Positions 1-7,882 of a stretch of DNA of 42,110 nt are shown piece by piece (the stretch's first letter is position 1; each line of letters begins with the position of its first letter). The position numbers and the translations under genes were made by a program. The DNA is from Candidatus Gastranaerophilales bacterium (GTDB taxonomy: Bacteria > Cyanobacteriota > Vampirovibrionia > Gastranaerophilales > Gastranaerophilaceae). Below the pieces are notes generated by a model. It saw nothing but the letters and a program-made list of their open reading frames with translations. It made no database searches and was not told where the DNA came from. Where the stretch lies: NCBI GenBank assembly GCA_944325095.1, contig CALUYV010000009.1, positions 1 to 42,110 of the forward strand, written 5' to 3'.

Positions 1-10
1 AAATTTCAAT

Positions 11-50
11 ATAAAAAATAAAAGACTGAGAACTTATGTTCTCAGTCTTT
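11..50 (-). terminator. Rho-independent terminator of the first gene
   Basis: A perfect 13-bp inverted repeat (arms 21-33 and 38-50, 4-nt loop) is followed on the minus strand by a T-rich tract (20-11). It lies 20 bp after the stop codon of the minus-strand gene at 71-562. Confidence 0.85.
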
Positions 51-70
51 CCAGCTTATTATTGTATGTA

Positions 71-562
71 TTATTTTAATTTTTCAGGTTTACAAAAATA
101 TGGATTATTTTCATATTTAGCCCAGGTAATAAACGCTTTATTACCTTTGATTGTGGTTATCCCTTTTGAAACATATTTTGTTTTTCCTGTTTTTTCATCT
201 GTTTGTTCTACAAAAGTTTCCAGACCGTATGTTGTTATTTCTTTTGATTTGTCTTTCATTGATTCATACAAATCATCAATTTGTATTGCGGAAAACCGGC
301 AGTCAAGTCTGTACATTTCGTCTGTTGTTTTTACAATTGCTTCATATTTGCATAAACCGTTTGACCAGCCGTGAATTTTCCTGTTTGTTGTAAATTCATT
401 CCCTTCGTATGTGGAAGTAATAGTTTCCTGATACGGCTCACAATCTTTAAAATGCTTGATAAACTTAGAAGAAAATTTAGTTATATTTGCCGCATAGGCA
501 CACAAGCCGCCTGTTACAGCAATAACAACTCCCATAATAAGAATTTTGTTTACTATTTTCAT
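71..562 (-). CDS. Secreted or membrane-anchored hypothetical protein
   Basis: I do not recognise this 163-residue protein. Residues 1-25 form a signal peptide or N-terminal anchor (MKIVNKIL, a hydrophobic stretch, then CAYAAN), so the rest is probably periplasmic. The mature part is polar, with three cysteines near residues 41, 71 and 88 and a fourth near the C-terminus, which could form disulfides. The start at 562 is supported by AAAGAGGG about 7 nt upstream on the minus strand. It has its own terminator at 11-50 and appears monocistronic. It is transcribed away from the RNA candidate and mnmE. No function can be assigned. Confidence 0.8.
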   Translation of the reverse strand: MKIVNKILIMGVVIAVTGGLCAYAANITKFSSKFIKHFKDCEPYQETITSTYEGNEFTTNRKIHGWSNGLCKYEAIVKTTDEMYRLDCRFSAIQIDDLYESMKDKSKEITTYGLETFVEQTDEKTGKTKYVSKGITTIKGNKAFITWAKYENNPYFCKPEKLK

Positions 563-677
563 ACCATATCCCTCTTTTATCTTTTTTTAGTATTATAGCA
601 AAAATTATTAAAATTTTCAAACCGGTTAATAAATTTCTAGTAGTTGTTAAAATCTCATTATTTTGTATGATTTAAAA

Positions 678-774
678 TTTTTCAAGAGTGCTAATATAAC
701 AATATACTCCTTAGAGACTAAGATACACATATCCCTAATCAACAGCTATGAACCTCAGTGCATAGCTTTTTTTT
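678..774 (+). ncRNA. Candidate small RNA with its own promoter and terminator
   Basis: A plus-strand intrinsic terminator (stem AGCTATG 744-750 / CATAGCT 761-767, then eight T) lies where no plus-strand gene precedes it; the gene upstream points the other way. A plausible promoter precedes it: TTGTTA at 644-649, 16-nt spacer, TATGAT at 666-671. This predicts an RNA of about 97 nt starting near 678. Inside it a second hairpin, CTTAG-AGA-CTAAG, spans 710-722. No open frame of note lies inside. I do not see the conserved SRP RNA core. It could also be an attenuator in an mnmE leader, although mnmE has its own TATAAT downstream. Confidence 0.45.
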
Positions 775-801
775 ATGGATATTTAAAATAAATTTTTATA
801 G

Positions 802-807
802 TATAAT
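802..807 (+). promoter_or_regulatory. mnmE -10 box, predicted leaderless
   Basis: A perfect TATAAT ends 7 nt before the mnmE ATG at 815. Transcription would normally start 6-8 nt past the -10 box, so the mRNA would begin at or next to the start codon. No Shine-Dalgarno sequence is present in the gap. The -35 region is poor. Confidence 0.5.
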
Positions 808-814
808 TTCATAT

Positions 815-2164
815 ATGAATATAACTCAGGAATTTGACACAATAGCAGCAATTTCAACCCCGATAGGCACCGGCGGAGTCGGAGTAATAAGAATTTCCGG
901 AAGTAAAAGTTTTGAAATAATTGCCGGAATCTCTGATAAAACCGAATTTCCTGCAGGGAGAATTTGCCACGGCTGGATTTTGGATGATAAAGTAAAGATT
1001 GATGAAGTCGTAATTCTCCCGTTCAAAGCTCCAAACAGTTATACAGGAGAAGATGTCATAGAAATTCAGTGCCATGGCGGGATTAATGTAGTGCAGAATA
1101 TTCTGAATGTTGTTTTGCAAAACGGTGCAAGGATGGCGGAGCGCGGCGAGTTTACCAAACGGGCATTTTTGAATAAAAAAATAGATTTATCTCAGGCTGA
1201 AGCTGTAGATGATTTAATCCATGCAAAAACATCAAAGTTTGCTATCCAATCTGCCAAAAATCTTTCCGGTGTTCTCAGAACAAAAATCGGGGAAATAAAA
1301 TCCGAAATATTTGATACCGCATCGAAAATAGTGGCAGGAATTGATTTTCCGGAAGATGTTGAAGAGCCTGAATACAGTTATCTTATCGAAAGTTTTACAA
1401 AATCTTTGAATGATGTAAATAAACTTTTATCTTACTCAAAATCATCTGATATTATGCGTCAGGGAATAAATATTGCAATTGTCGGGCGGCCGAATGTCGG
1501 AAAATCATCTTTATTCAATGCTCTGTTGAATTTAGATAGAGCAATCGTGACAGATATTGCAGGAACAACACGCGATATTATTAAAGAAACGCTTGATCTG
1601 GGAGTTTCTGCTACATTAATTGATACAGCAGGAATAAGAGAGTCTGCTGATATTGATAAAGTTGAAGAAATCGGTATTGAATATTCAAAACAGTCTGCAA
1701 AAGAGGCTGATTTAAATATCTTTTTATATGATGCATCAACCGGATTGATTGATGAGGATAAAGAGATTTATGAAATAGTTAAAAATACCCCTCACATAAC
1801 GGCGGCAAGCAAAATAGATCTGGTTGATTCGTCCGGATTTCAAACTGTTTTGCCGGATACTGTATGTTTTTCCACCCGTACAAAAGCGGGGCTTGATGAA
1901 TTGAGAAACAGATTGAAAACTTTTATTTGTACTATTTCTCCCGATGATACCGAGTTTGTTACCAATAAACGCCAGCAGACATGTTTAATCAGATGTAAAG
2001 AGGCTCTTGAAAATGCTCTGTCTGCTGCTCAGCATGGTGAATTGCAGGATATGATTTACATTGATTTGAAAACTGCACTGCTGTCACTTGATGAAATTAC
2101 CGGTGAAGTAATTAATGATGAAATTCTGAATAATATTTTTGATAATTTTTGTATCGGTAAATAA
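815..2164 (+). CDS. mnmE: tRNA uridine-5-carboxymethylaminomethyl modification GTPase MnmE
   Basis: MnmE works with MnmG to modify wobble uridine-34 of certain tRNAs. The 449-residue product has the N-terminal tetrahydrofolate-binding domain (about 1-118, including CHGG near 86-89 and GEFTKRAFLNKK), a helical domain, and an inserted G domain: P-loop GRPNVGKS 224-231, GTTRD 250-254, DTAG 270-273. It ends in C-I-G-K (446-449), the catalytic C-terminal motif of the family. The G4 motif reads SKID (332-335) rather than the usual NKxD. The frame stays open upstream to 758, but the family begins at the ATG at 815 (MNITQEFDTIAAIS). No Shine-Dalgarno sequence is seen. The stop abuts the wecB stop. 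Confidence 0.97.
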   Translation: MNITQEFDTIAAISTPIGTGGVGVIRISGSKSFEIIAGISDKTEFPAGRICHGWILDDKVKIDEVVILPFKAPNSYTGEDVIEIQCHGGINVVQNILNVVLQNGARMAERGEFTKRAFLNKKIDLSQAEAVDDLIHAKTSKFAIQSAKNLSGVLRTKIGEIKSEIFDTASKIVAGIDFPEDVEEPEYSYLIESFTKSLNDVNKLLSYSKSSDIMRQGINIAIVGRPNVGKSSLFNALLNLDRAIVTDIAGTTRDIIKETLDLGVSATLIDTAGIRESADIDKVEEIGIEYSKQSAKEADLNIFLYDASTGLIDEDKEIYEIVKNTPHITAASKIDLVDSSGFQTVLPDTVCFSTRTKAGLDELRNRLKTFICTISPDDTEFVTNKRQQTCLIRCKEALENALSAAQHGELQDMIYIDLKTALLSLDEITGEVINDEILNNIFDNFCIGK

Positions 2165-3292
2165 TTATTGTTTGTTGAAAAATTCATCAATATGCTTTTC
2201 TATAACTTGTGCGGAATGACCGTTTCCGTATGGGTTTTCAACTTTTAATCTTGTAAGATTTCTGTCTTTTGAAAGGATTTCCGTGCTGTATGAAATTATT
2301 TTGTCGCAGTCTGCGCCGACAAGTACGGAAACTCCGGCATCTATTCCTTCCTGACGTTCGGTTTCATACCTCATAACAAGTGTCGGACACCCAAAAGACG
2401 GAGCTTCTTCCTGTATCCCGCCGGAATCAGTCAAGATTAATTTTGCATTTTTCATAAGATATACAAGATACGGATAATCTAACGGTTTTAGAAGATATAT
2501 ATTTTCATATTCTCCCAATCGTTCATATATTTTGCATTTTACATTCGGATTCGGGTGAACCGGAATTATAAATGTATGATCCTTATATGTTCCGGCAAGA
2601 TGTTCTATTGCATTTATAATGCGGTCTATTCTTTCGCCGTGGTTTTCTCTTCTGTGAACTGTTATTAAAACAAGTTTGTCATTAATTTCTATACCCTGAG
2701 AAGTATAAAATTCACGGGCTTTATTCATTGTATCTTCAGAAAGACAGAATAGTGCATCAATGACGGTGTTTCCTGTGACATGTATTAATTTTTCAGAGAT
2801 GTCTTCTTTTAATAAAGCATTTTTATTTTTGAGTGTCGGTGCAAAATGCATTGCGGCAACTCTTGATGTCATCTGCCTCATAACTTCTTCCGGAAACGGC
2901 TCGTATATGTCATAAGATCTGAGTCCTGCTTCAACATGGAATACAGGAACTTTTCTGTAGTAACTTGCCAGTGCTCCGCATAAAACTGTCATTGTGTCGC
3001 CCTGAACAATAGTTGCATCAATTTTATAATCTTCAAAAACCTTATCTACCGAGGTTAAAATTCTTGATTGAACTTCTACAAGGGTTTGATTTTCTCGCAT
3101 ACAGTCAAGATTTATGTCTGCCTGTAATCCGAAATAGGCAAGCGTTTGGTTTGATAGTTCTTTTTGCTGCTCCGTATTACAGATTATAACCCTGTATTTT
3201 TCAGGATATTTTTTCAAATTTAAAATTACCGGTGCTAATTTAATAACTTCAGGTCTTGTCCCGAATACAAATAATATATTCTTCTTATTCAT
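2165..3292 (-). CDS. wecB: UDP-N-acetylglucosamine 2-epimerase (non-hydrolysing)
   Basis: This cytoplasmic enzyme interconverts UDP-GlcNAc and UDP-ManNAc for cell-surface polysaccharides. The 375-residue protein is full length for the family and shows GTRPE at 11-15, HVEAGLRS at 119-126, HRRENHG at 213-219 and DSGGIQEEAP at 289-298, all typical of the GT-B-fold epimerases. The later RYETERQEG segment matches the family region usually read as RxxTERPE. There is no ManNAc dehydrogenase or glycosyltransferase next to it, so the polymer it serves is unknown. Its stop codon directly follows that of mnmE, which converges on it. A TATAAT at 3309-3304 ends 11 nt before the ATG and no Shine-Dalgarno sequence is visible, so the leader may be very short. 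Confidence 0.95.
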   Translation of the reverse strand: MNKKNILFVFGTRPEVIKLAPVILNLKKYPEKYRVIICNTEQQKELSNQTLAYFGLQADINLDCMRENQTLVEVQSRILTSVDKVFEDYKIDATIVQGDTMTVLCGALASYYRKVPVFHVEAGLRSYDIYEPFPEEVMRQMTSRVAAMHFAPTLKNKNALLKEDISEKLIHVTGNTVIDALFCLSEDTMNKAREFYTSQGIEINDKLVLITVHRRENHGERIDRIINAIEHLAGTYKDHTFIIPVHPNPNVKCKIYERLGEYENIYLLKPLDYPYLVYLMKNAKLILTDSGGIQEEAPSFGCPTLVMRYETERQEGIDAGVSVLVGADCDKIISYSTEILSKDRNLTRLKVENPYGNGHSAQVIEKHIDEFFNKQ

Positions 3293-3412
3293 ATCTGTAG
3301 TTTATTATAAAAATTATAATTTTACAATTAAACATTTAGCCGGAAATAATGTACAGATTACCTATATAAAATTTGCACGGCAGCGGATATTATGAGCCCA
3401 AAGGAGGTTAAA

Positions 3413-3646
3413 ATGTTTGATTTATATATACTGGATTCCTGTCCTTATTGCCGTAAAGTTATGGATTATATCGATTCAAAAGGTATAAAATATCATAAGT
3501 TTGATACAAGTAACAAAGATAATGTTTTGAGGCTGCTTTCAATAGGCGGAAAAGATCAGGTTCCTTTTTTATATGATGAGGATAATGATGCAAAAATTTA
3601 TGAGTCGGATGAGATTATTAATTATATAGAAAAAATAAACGGATAA
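3413..3646 (+). CDS. Glutaredoxin-like protein
   Basis: This is a 77-residue thioredoxin-fold redox protein of the glutaredoxin / GST-N class. It has the dithiol active site CPYC near residues 9-12 right after the first strand, the cis-proline segment QVPFL, and a C-terminal YESDEIINYIE helix typical of the fold. An ATG at 3392 is in frame, but AAGGAGG at 3401-3407 sits 5 nt before the ATG at 3413, and the product then begins at the first strand (MFDLYIL). It lies 6 bp upstream of the Hcp-like gene and is probably co-transcribed with it. A redox partnership between the two is possible but only inferred. Confidence 0.9.
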   Translation: MFDLYILDSCPYCRKVMDYIDSKGIKYHKFDTSNKDNVLRLLSIGGKDQVPFLYDEDNDAKIYESDEIINYIEKING

Positions 3647-3652
3647 AAAATT

Positions 3653-5257
3653 ATGCAAAATTACAATAAAAAGAATGATGAACATACTGATATAAATGAA
3701 TGTACAACCAGAGCGACCTGTTCTGTTTCTCCTACAATTGCTGCTCTTGAAAATCTTGCGGTAATATTTTTGAAATATATGAGTCATTATTTGCTGGAAC
3801 TGTCAAAGATTGATGTTAAAAATTTACAGATTCAGCATGAAATTGTAAATATTCTTGCAAGTATGACTGCGTTAAATGAATTTAGCGAAAACGAATTTTA
3901 TATGATTGTCCGCAAGGGTTATTTTATTTTAGAAGAAGTTAAAAAAACTTATAATGATGTCACTCTTTTATCCGGTGCTGAGCCTGAATTTTTGGAGGGT
4001 TTTCCGGATTTCAGCAAGAATACAACTTTATCCGGAGCAATAAGACTCGGAGAAAAGAACAGTATAATAACCAGTAAAGAAATCGAACTCAACAGATTTG
4101 TGACAATATTATTAGTTGCACTTCAAAGTATAAGTTTAAACCTTATTGATTATGCAAATCTGTACGAATTTGATAATAGAATTTTTTATAAAATTTTATC
4201 GGCATTGAATAAATTAAATAATCCGCAAATTTCAAAACAAACATTAAAAAATGAAATCAGAGAAATAACTTTACTTGATATAGATTTACAGGTAAAAATA
4301 GCAGATAAATTTTTAGAATATTACGGCGGGATAAGTGAAGTTGAAGTATCGCATTCTACACGAAGCGGCAAGGCAATACTTGTTTCCGGCAATAATTTTA
4401 CCAATTTGTATGATATATTGCGGGTATCGGCAGGGAAAGAGATTGATGTTTATACTCATTCTAATCTGCTGATTGCTCATGCTATGTCTAAATTCAGAGA
4501 ATTTGAACATTTCCGCGGGCATTACGGAAGCAGGACAGAAAATTGTATTCTTGATTTTGCCACATTCCCGGGCGCAATTTTAATGACTAAAAATTTCCGG
4601 AATAATACCGAGTATCTTTATCGGGGCAGACTGTTTTCAACTGATTATATAGTGCCGGCAGGGGTTAAAAAAGTTATAAATAACGATTTTGAACCTGTTA
4701 TTGAAGAATCTCTTAAAGCAAAAGGGTTTTCAAAAGGAAAAATTAAAGAAAATACTCCTCTCGGGTATAATGAAGATGAAATTTTCATGAAATTTGAAAA
4801 TATTGTACAGCGTCTTAAAGAGGGTTCCCTGCGCCGCCTTTATATAATAGGCATTGATGCTCTGACGGAAAGAGAAAATGTGTATTATCATGAGTTAATG
4901 AATGCTCTGAAACCGGATGAATTTGCTATCAGTTTTTCTTACGAAGGAAAGGAAGAAAATGTTTTATCAATAAATATCGGGAATTATATTCCGCTAATGA
5001 GCAGACTTCTAAAAATTCTGTTTGAAAACTACAGTATCTCCAGCCCGAATATAACTTTCTTTTTCACTACATGTGATGTTATAACTCTTTCAACGGTTCT
5101 TGCTGTTTCCGAAAAAGGAGTGAAAAATATTTATATGTCGCAATGTTTGCCGACTGTAATAAATCCGCTTGTTTTTACTGTTTTTGAAGGCGAATATAAT
5201 GTAAAAACAATAACATCTGTTAAGCAGGATTTAAAATACATAAGAGAAAAAGAATAA
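3653..5257 (+). CDS. Hybrid-cluster-protein (Hcp) homologue lacking cluster ligands
   Basis: The 534-residue protein follows the Hcp (hydroxylamine reductase / NO-related) family along its length: two helical repeats (about 29-230), then AILVSGNN (242-248), DVYTHSNLL (265-273), FPGAILMTKN (305-314), RLYIIG (395-400) and GVKNIYMSQCLP (489-500). Every residue expected to bind the Fe-S-O hybrid cluster seems replaced: the His of SGH is N247, the Glu of THGE is N271, the Cys of MTxNC is F315, the persulfide Cys of GGCDG is missing (GID at 400-402), the Cys pair of ACGK and GQC is gone, and the Glu/Lys of WxEQKA are T473 and D475. Of the N-terminal four-Cys cluster only C17 and C23 remain. It follows the glutaredoxin gene by 6 bp. 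I infer a non-enzymatic relative; its role is unknown. Confidence 0.8.
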   Translation: MQNYNKKNDEHTDINECTTRATCSVSPTIAALENLAVIFLKYMSHYLLELSKIDVKNLQIQHEIVNILASMTALNEFSENEFYMIVRKGYFILEEVKKTYNDVTLLSGAEPEFLEGFPDFSKNTTLSGAIRLGEKNSIITSKEIELNRFVTILLVALQSISLNLIDYANLYEFDNRIFYKILSALNKLNNPQISKQTLKNEIREITLLDIDLQVKIADKFLEYYGGISEVEVSHSTRSGKAILVSGNNFTNLYDILRVSAGKEIDVYTHSNLLIAHAMSKFREFEHFRGHYGSRTENCILDFATFPGAILMTKNFRNNTEYLYRGRLFSTDYIVPAGVKKVINNDFEPVIEESLKAKGFSKGKIKENTPLGYNEDEIFMKFENIVQRLKEGSLRRLYIIGIDALTERENVYYHELMNALKPDEFAISFSYEGKEENVLSINIGNYIPLMSRLLKILFENYSISSPNITFFFTTCDVITLSTVLAVSEKGVKNIYMSQCLPTVINPLVFTVFEGEYNVKTITSVKQDLKYIREKE

Positions 5258-5286
5258 GGTATCTTGATAGATACCTTATTCTTTTT
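5253..5286. terminator. Bidirectional terminator between the Hcp-like gene and rpsG
   Basis: A perfect 12-bp stem (5253-5264 / 5269-5280, loop TGAT) is flanked by CTTTTT on both strands. It separates two convergent genes. The stop codon of the Hcp-like gene (5255-5257) lies inside the left arm. Confidence 0.9.
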
Positions 5287-5311
5287 AACAACTTTTATTC
5301 TAATTACGATA

Positions 5312-5782
5312 TTAATATCTGTAATGAGCAAAAGCTTTGTTTGCTTCAGCCATTTTGTGGGTGTCTTCACGTTTTTTGCAAGCAGCACCCTGACCGTTTG
5401 AAGCATCAATAATTTCATTGGTTAATTTTTCAATGAATGATTTTCCGCCTCTTTTCTTAGCTGATTCAATTAACCAGGTAGAAGAAAGAGCAAAACCTCT
5501 GTCTGCTTTAACTTCGATTGGCACCTGATAAGTTGAACCGCCGATACGACGAGCTTTTACTTCAAGTAAAGGTGTAGAATTAGTCATTGCCTTCTGGAAG
5601 ATTTCAATAGGATCCTGTCCAGTTCTTTCTTTGATTCTTTCCATTGTAGCGTAGAAAATCTTTTCTGCTAAAGATTTTTTACCGCGGCGCATAATTCTGT
5701 TAATAAATTTAGAAATATCAACGCTGTTATATACCGGATCTGCTAACGGTATTCTTTTTGCAGGTTTAGAACGTCTTGACAT
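5312..5782 (-). CDS. rpsG: 30S ribosomal protein S7
   Basis: S7 is a primary 16S rRNA-binding protein that organises the head of the small subunit near the E site. The 156-residue length is normal, and the sequence has the expected basic N-terminus, INRIMRRGKKSLAEKI, and the ARRIGGSTYQVP and KKREDTHKMAEANKAFAHYR segments. Its ATG overlaps the rpsL stop by one base (TAATG), with GGGAGG in the rpsL 3' end as ribosome-binding site, so translation is probably coupled. In most bacteria fusA and tuf follow, but here a bidirectional terminator follows instead. Confidence 0.98.
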   Translation of the reverse strand: MSRRSKPAKRIPLADPVYNSVDISKFINRIMRRGKKSLAEKIFYATMERIKERTGQDPIEIFQKAMTNSTPLLEVKARRIGGSTYQVPIEVKADRGFALSSTWLIESAKKRGGKSFIEKLTNEIIDASNGQGAACKKREDTHKMAEANKAFAHYRY

Positions 5783-6168
5783 TACTTCTTACCTCCCTTT
5801 GCATTTTTCTTTGCTCCATATTTAGATCTGCTTTGTGCGCGGTTAGCAACACCTGCAGTATCTAAAGTACCGCGGACGATGTGGTAACGAACACCAGGTA
5901 AATCCTTAACACGGCCGCCGCGGATAAGAACAACACTGTGCTCCTGCAGGTTATGACCGATACCCGGAATATATGAAGTTACTTCAAATCCATTTGTTAA
6001 TCTGACTCTGGCAACTTTTCTAAGTGCAGAGTTTGGTTTTTTAGGGGTGGTTGTGTAAACCCTTGTGCATACTCCGCGTCTTTGAGGACAATTCATTAAC
6101 GCCGGAGATTTTGTTTTGTCTTGTAACTTTTTACGTTCAGAACGTACAAGTTGATTAATAGTTGGCAT
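5782..6168 (-). CDS. rpsL: 30S ribosomal protein S12
   Basis: S12 lies at the decoding centre and contributes to translational fidelity. The 128-residue product starts [14 protein letters not shown], the canonical beginning, and includes [17 protein letters not shown] and [12 protein letters not shown]. The frame extends eight codons further up, but AAAAGGAG just before the ATG at 6168 and homology fix that start. The lysines of TPKKPNS are intact, which is the usual streptomycin-sensitive form. It is the first gene of a two-gene rpsL-rpsG operon. Confidence 0.98.
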   Translation of the reverse strand: MPTINQLVRSERKKLQDKTKSPALMNCPQRRGVCTRVYTTTPKKPNSALRKVARVRLTNGFEVTSYIPGIGHNLQEHSVVLIRGGRVKDLPGVRYHIVRGTLDTAGVANRAQSRSKYGAKKNAKGGKK

Positions 6169-6324
6169 AATTTCTCCTTTTAATTTTACCAATTTGCCCT
6201 ACCTAAGCCTTGTCTGGGAACTTGGGCTTCGTATCCCGGCTTTTACTCTTACTAATCGCAAATTTCAGCACGATAAATCGACTAGTATAAAATAATAAAA
6301 CATCAAGCAAACTCTTTTGTCAAC
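6169..6324 (-). promoter_or_regulatory. rpsL promoter and structured leader
   Basis: On the minus strand a perfect TTGACA (6324-6319) is followed after 18 nt by TTTTAT (6300-6295), with TATACT a little further on as an alternative -10. The roughly 100-nt leader is less AT-rich than the surrounding spacer and can form an AAGCC/GGCTT hairpin (6205-6209 with 6225-6229). Leader structures that bind S7 autoregulate this operon in other bacteria; whether this one does is inference. Confidence 0.5.
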
Positions 6325-6344
6325 TGATTTTTAAGATATTTTAC

Positions 6345-6749
6345 CTATCTCGCGTTATAATCAATGATTTTTGACAGTTTATAAATTCTCGGGTATTTAC
6401 CGAGCAAAGAAAAACCTGTTGTGTAAATCGTCAAAGTAAGGATAATTATCTGGATAATTGACCAGTGAAAAAATACAGGTCTGTTAAACCAGAATAGAAT
6501 CTGTGCCGTTAAATAATTGATAAAAGGTATGTATTTTAAAAAATTTGCAAGCAGACCGACACTCATTGATATTACAAATAACAACAATGAAATAAAAATT
6601 GACTGCAATGCATTAAATCTCAGAAAATGAGAGGGTTGTTTTTTTCGTATATACTGGATAAACAGAATTATCACACCGCCCCATCCGGCAGTAAGATACG
6701 ATAATGCCGAGCCAAGTCTGTCTAATATACTGACAGATGACTTAATCAT
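6345..6749 (-). CDS. Tic20-like small membrane protein
   Basis: This 134-residue protein has three or four predicted membrane helices. The stretch around residues 36-60 (QPSHFLRFNALQSIFISLL) closely resembles the SHFIRFNAMQAILLDI signature of cyanobacterial/plastid Tic20 (Ycf60) proteins, and the order of helices fits. In plastids Tic20 is part of the inner-envelope protein translocon; the bacterial role is unknown. It overlaps the stop of the upstream TPR gene by one base, so the two are probably translated together, and a TPR protein is a plausible soluble partner. A generic DUF4870-type membrane protein is the main alternative. Confidence 0.6.
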   Translation of the reverse strand: MIKSSVSILDRLGSALSYLTAGWGGVIILFIQYIRKKQPSHFLRFNALQSIFISLLLFVISMSVGLLANFLKYIPFINYLTAQILFWFNRPVFFHWSIIQIIILTLTIYTTGFSLLGKYPRIYKLSKIIDYNAR

Positions 6750-7801
6750 TACTTACTCCCGCCGCAATTTACATAATCTTCTACAACCTGGCTGTAGATA
6801 AGTCTGTATTCATCATTGTCCGGTGCTAGTGCAATAGAAGATTTATATGATGCAATTGCTTTTTCAATGTCATTATCAAGATAATGAGCGTTGCCGAGCA
6901 GCATATAAATTTCTGCATCGTTAGGAGTTACTCTTAGTGCCTGTTTGTATAAATCAACAGATTCTTTTATTCTGTCAAGCGTTGAGTATAAATTGGCAAG
7001 TAAGACATAGGCATTTGGTGATTTTGAATCAAATTCGATTGCTTTTTTAAACATATCAATTGCTTCATTATACCGCTTAAATTCGGTTAATGAAATTGCA
7101 TAACAGATGTAAATTTTGTATTTATCATCAGTCATTGATAATGCTTTTTCGTAATACTTATATGCCTGTTCTTCTTCTTTCATAAGAGTAGAAGCGTTAC
7201 CGATACAAACTGCAACAAGTTCGTTATCGGGATTTAATACAAATACTTTTTTAAATAATTTTAAAGCCGTTTCATAATCGTGAAGTTTAAAGCATACATT
7301 TCCAAGATCAATCAATGCTCCTGAATTTTCCGGATCCAGCGAAAGGGCTTTTTCATAGTATGCCTTTGCTTCTACATAATCTTCAATATCCTGATATAAA
7401 AGAGCTATGGCATTATAAACCGCCGGATTGGTTGAATTTAAATCTATTGCACGGTTATAGTAAAATAATGCTTTTGAAAAGTTTTTCCATTCTGCGAAAA
7501 CATTTCCTATATTATAATAGATAAGAAAGTTTTTCGGGTTTAATTCAAGTGCTTTGTTGTAATAAGAAAGCGATTTTCTGAAATCTCTTTCATAAAACCA
7601 CATAGTACCCATTCCGACAAGTGCCTTAATATCATCCGGTTTTATTGCCAGAAGGCTGTCCAGAACAGACATAACTTTGTCATAATCGTTCTGTTGAATA
7701 TATAATTCAGACAGTTCATGATAATTTTCAATATTATTAGGCTCTTTAGCCATTTTAACGACTAATTCGTTAATCTTCTCATTTAAACTCAAATTTTCCA
7801 T
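6749..7801 (-). CDS. Tetratricopeptide-repeat protein
   Basis: This 350-residue protein is made almost entirely of about nine or ten TPR units of 34 residues (recurring A-x2-Y-x3-A-L-x-L-x-P-x-N/D patterns, for example ALELNPKNFLIYYNIGNV and ALSLDPENSGALIDLGNV). TPR arrays are protein-binding scaffolds. There is no signal peptide, so it is probably cytoplasmic or held at the membrane by its partner. Its last base overlaps the start of the Tic20-like gene. A TATAAT ends 6 nt before its ATG with no Shine-Dalgarno sequence, which suggests a leaderless mRNA. The specific binding partner cannot be read from the sequence. Confidence 0.92.
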   Translation of the reverse strand: MENLSLNEKINELVVKMAKEPNNIENYHELSELYIQQNDYDKVMSVLDSLLAIKPDDIKALVGMGTMWFYERDFRKSLSYYNKALELNPKNFLIYYNIGNVFAEWKNFSKALFYYNRAIDLNSTNPAVYNAIALLYQDIEDYVEAKAYYEKALSLDPENSGALIDLGNVCFKLHDYETALKLFKKVFVLNPDNELVAVCIGNASTLMKEEEQAYKYYEKALSMTDDKYKIYICYAISLTEFKRYNEAIDMFKKAIEFDSKSPNAYVLLANLYSTLDRIKESVDLYKQALRVTPNDAEIYMLLGNAHYLDNDIEKAIASYKSSIALAPDNDEYRLIYSQVVEDYVNCGGSK

Positions 7802-7807
7802 AGCATT

Positions 7808-7836
7808 ATTATAACTTATAATTTAAATTTTGTAAA
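7808..7836 (-). promoter_or_regulatory. Promoter of the TPR/Tic20-like operon, predicted leaderless
   Basis: On the minus strand TTTACA (7836-7831), a 17-nt spacer, and a perfect TATAAT (7813-7808) form a strong sigma-70-type promoter. The -10 box ends 6 nt before the ATG at 7801, so the transcript should begin at or within a base or two of the start codon. Confidence 0.7.
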
Positions 7837-7882
7837 TAAACATAAAACCGGAAATGTTCTTAAATTTATGCAGAAAATCTGA

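Noticed and set aside
3653..5257. Annotating the Hcp homologue as a working hydroxylamine reductase
   Set aside because: None of the residues expected to bind the hybrid cluster could be found at the aligned positions, so an enzymatic label would mislead.
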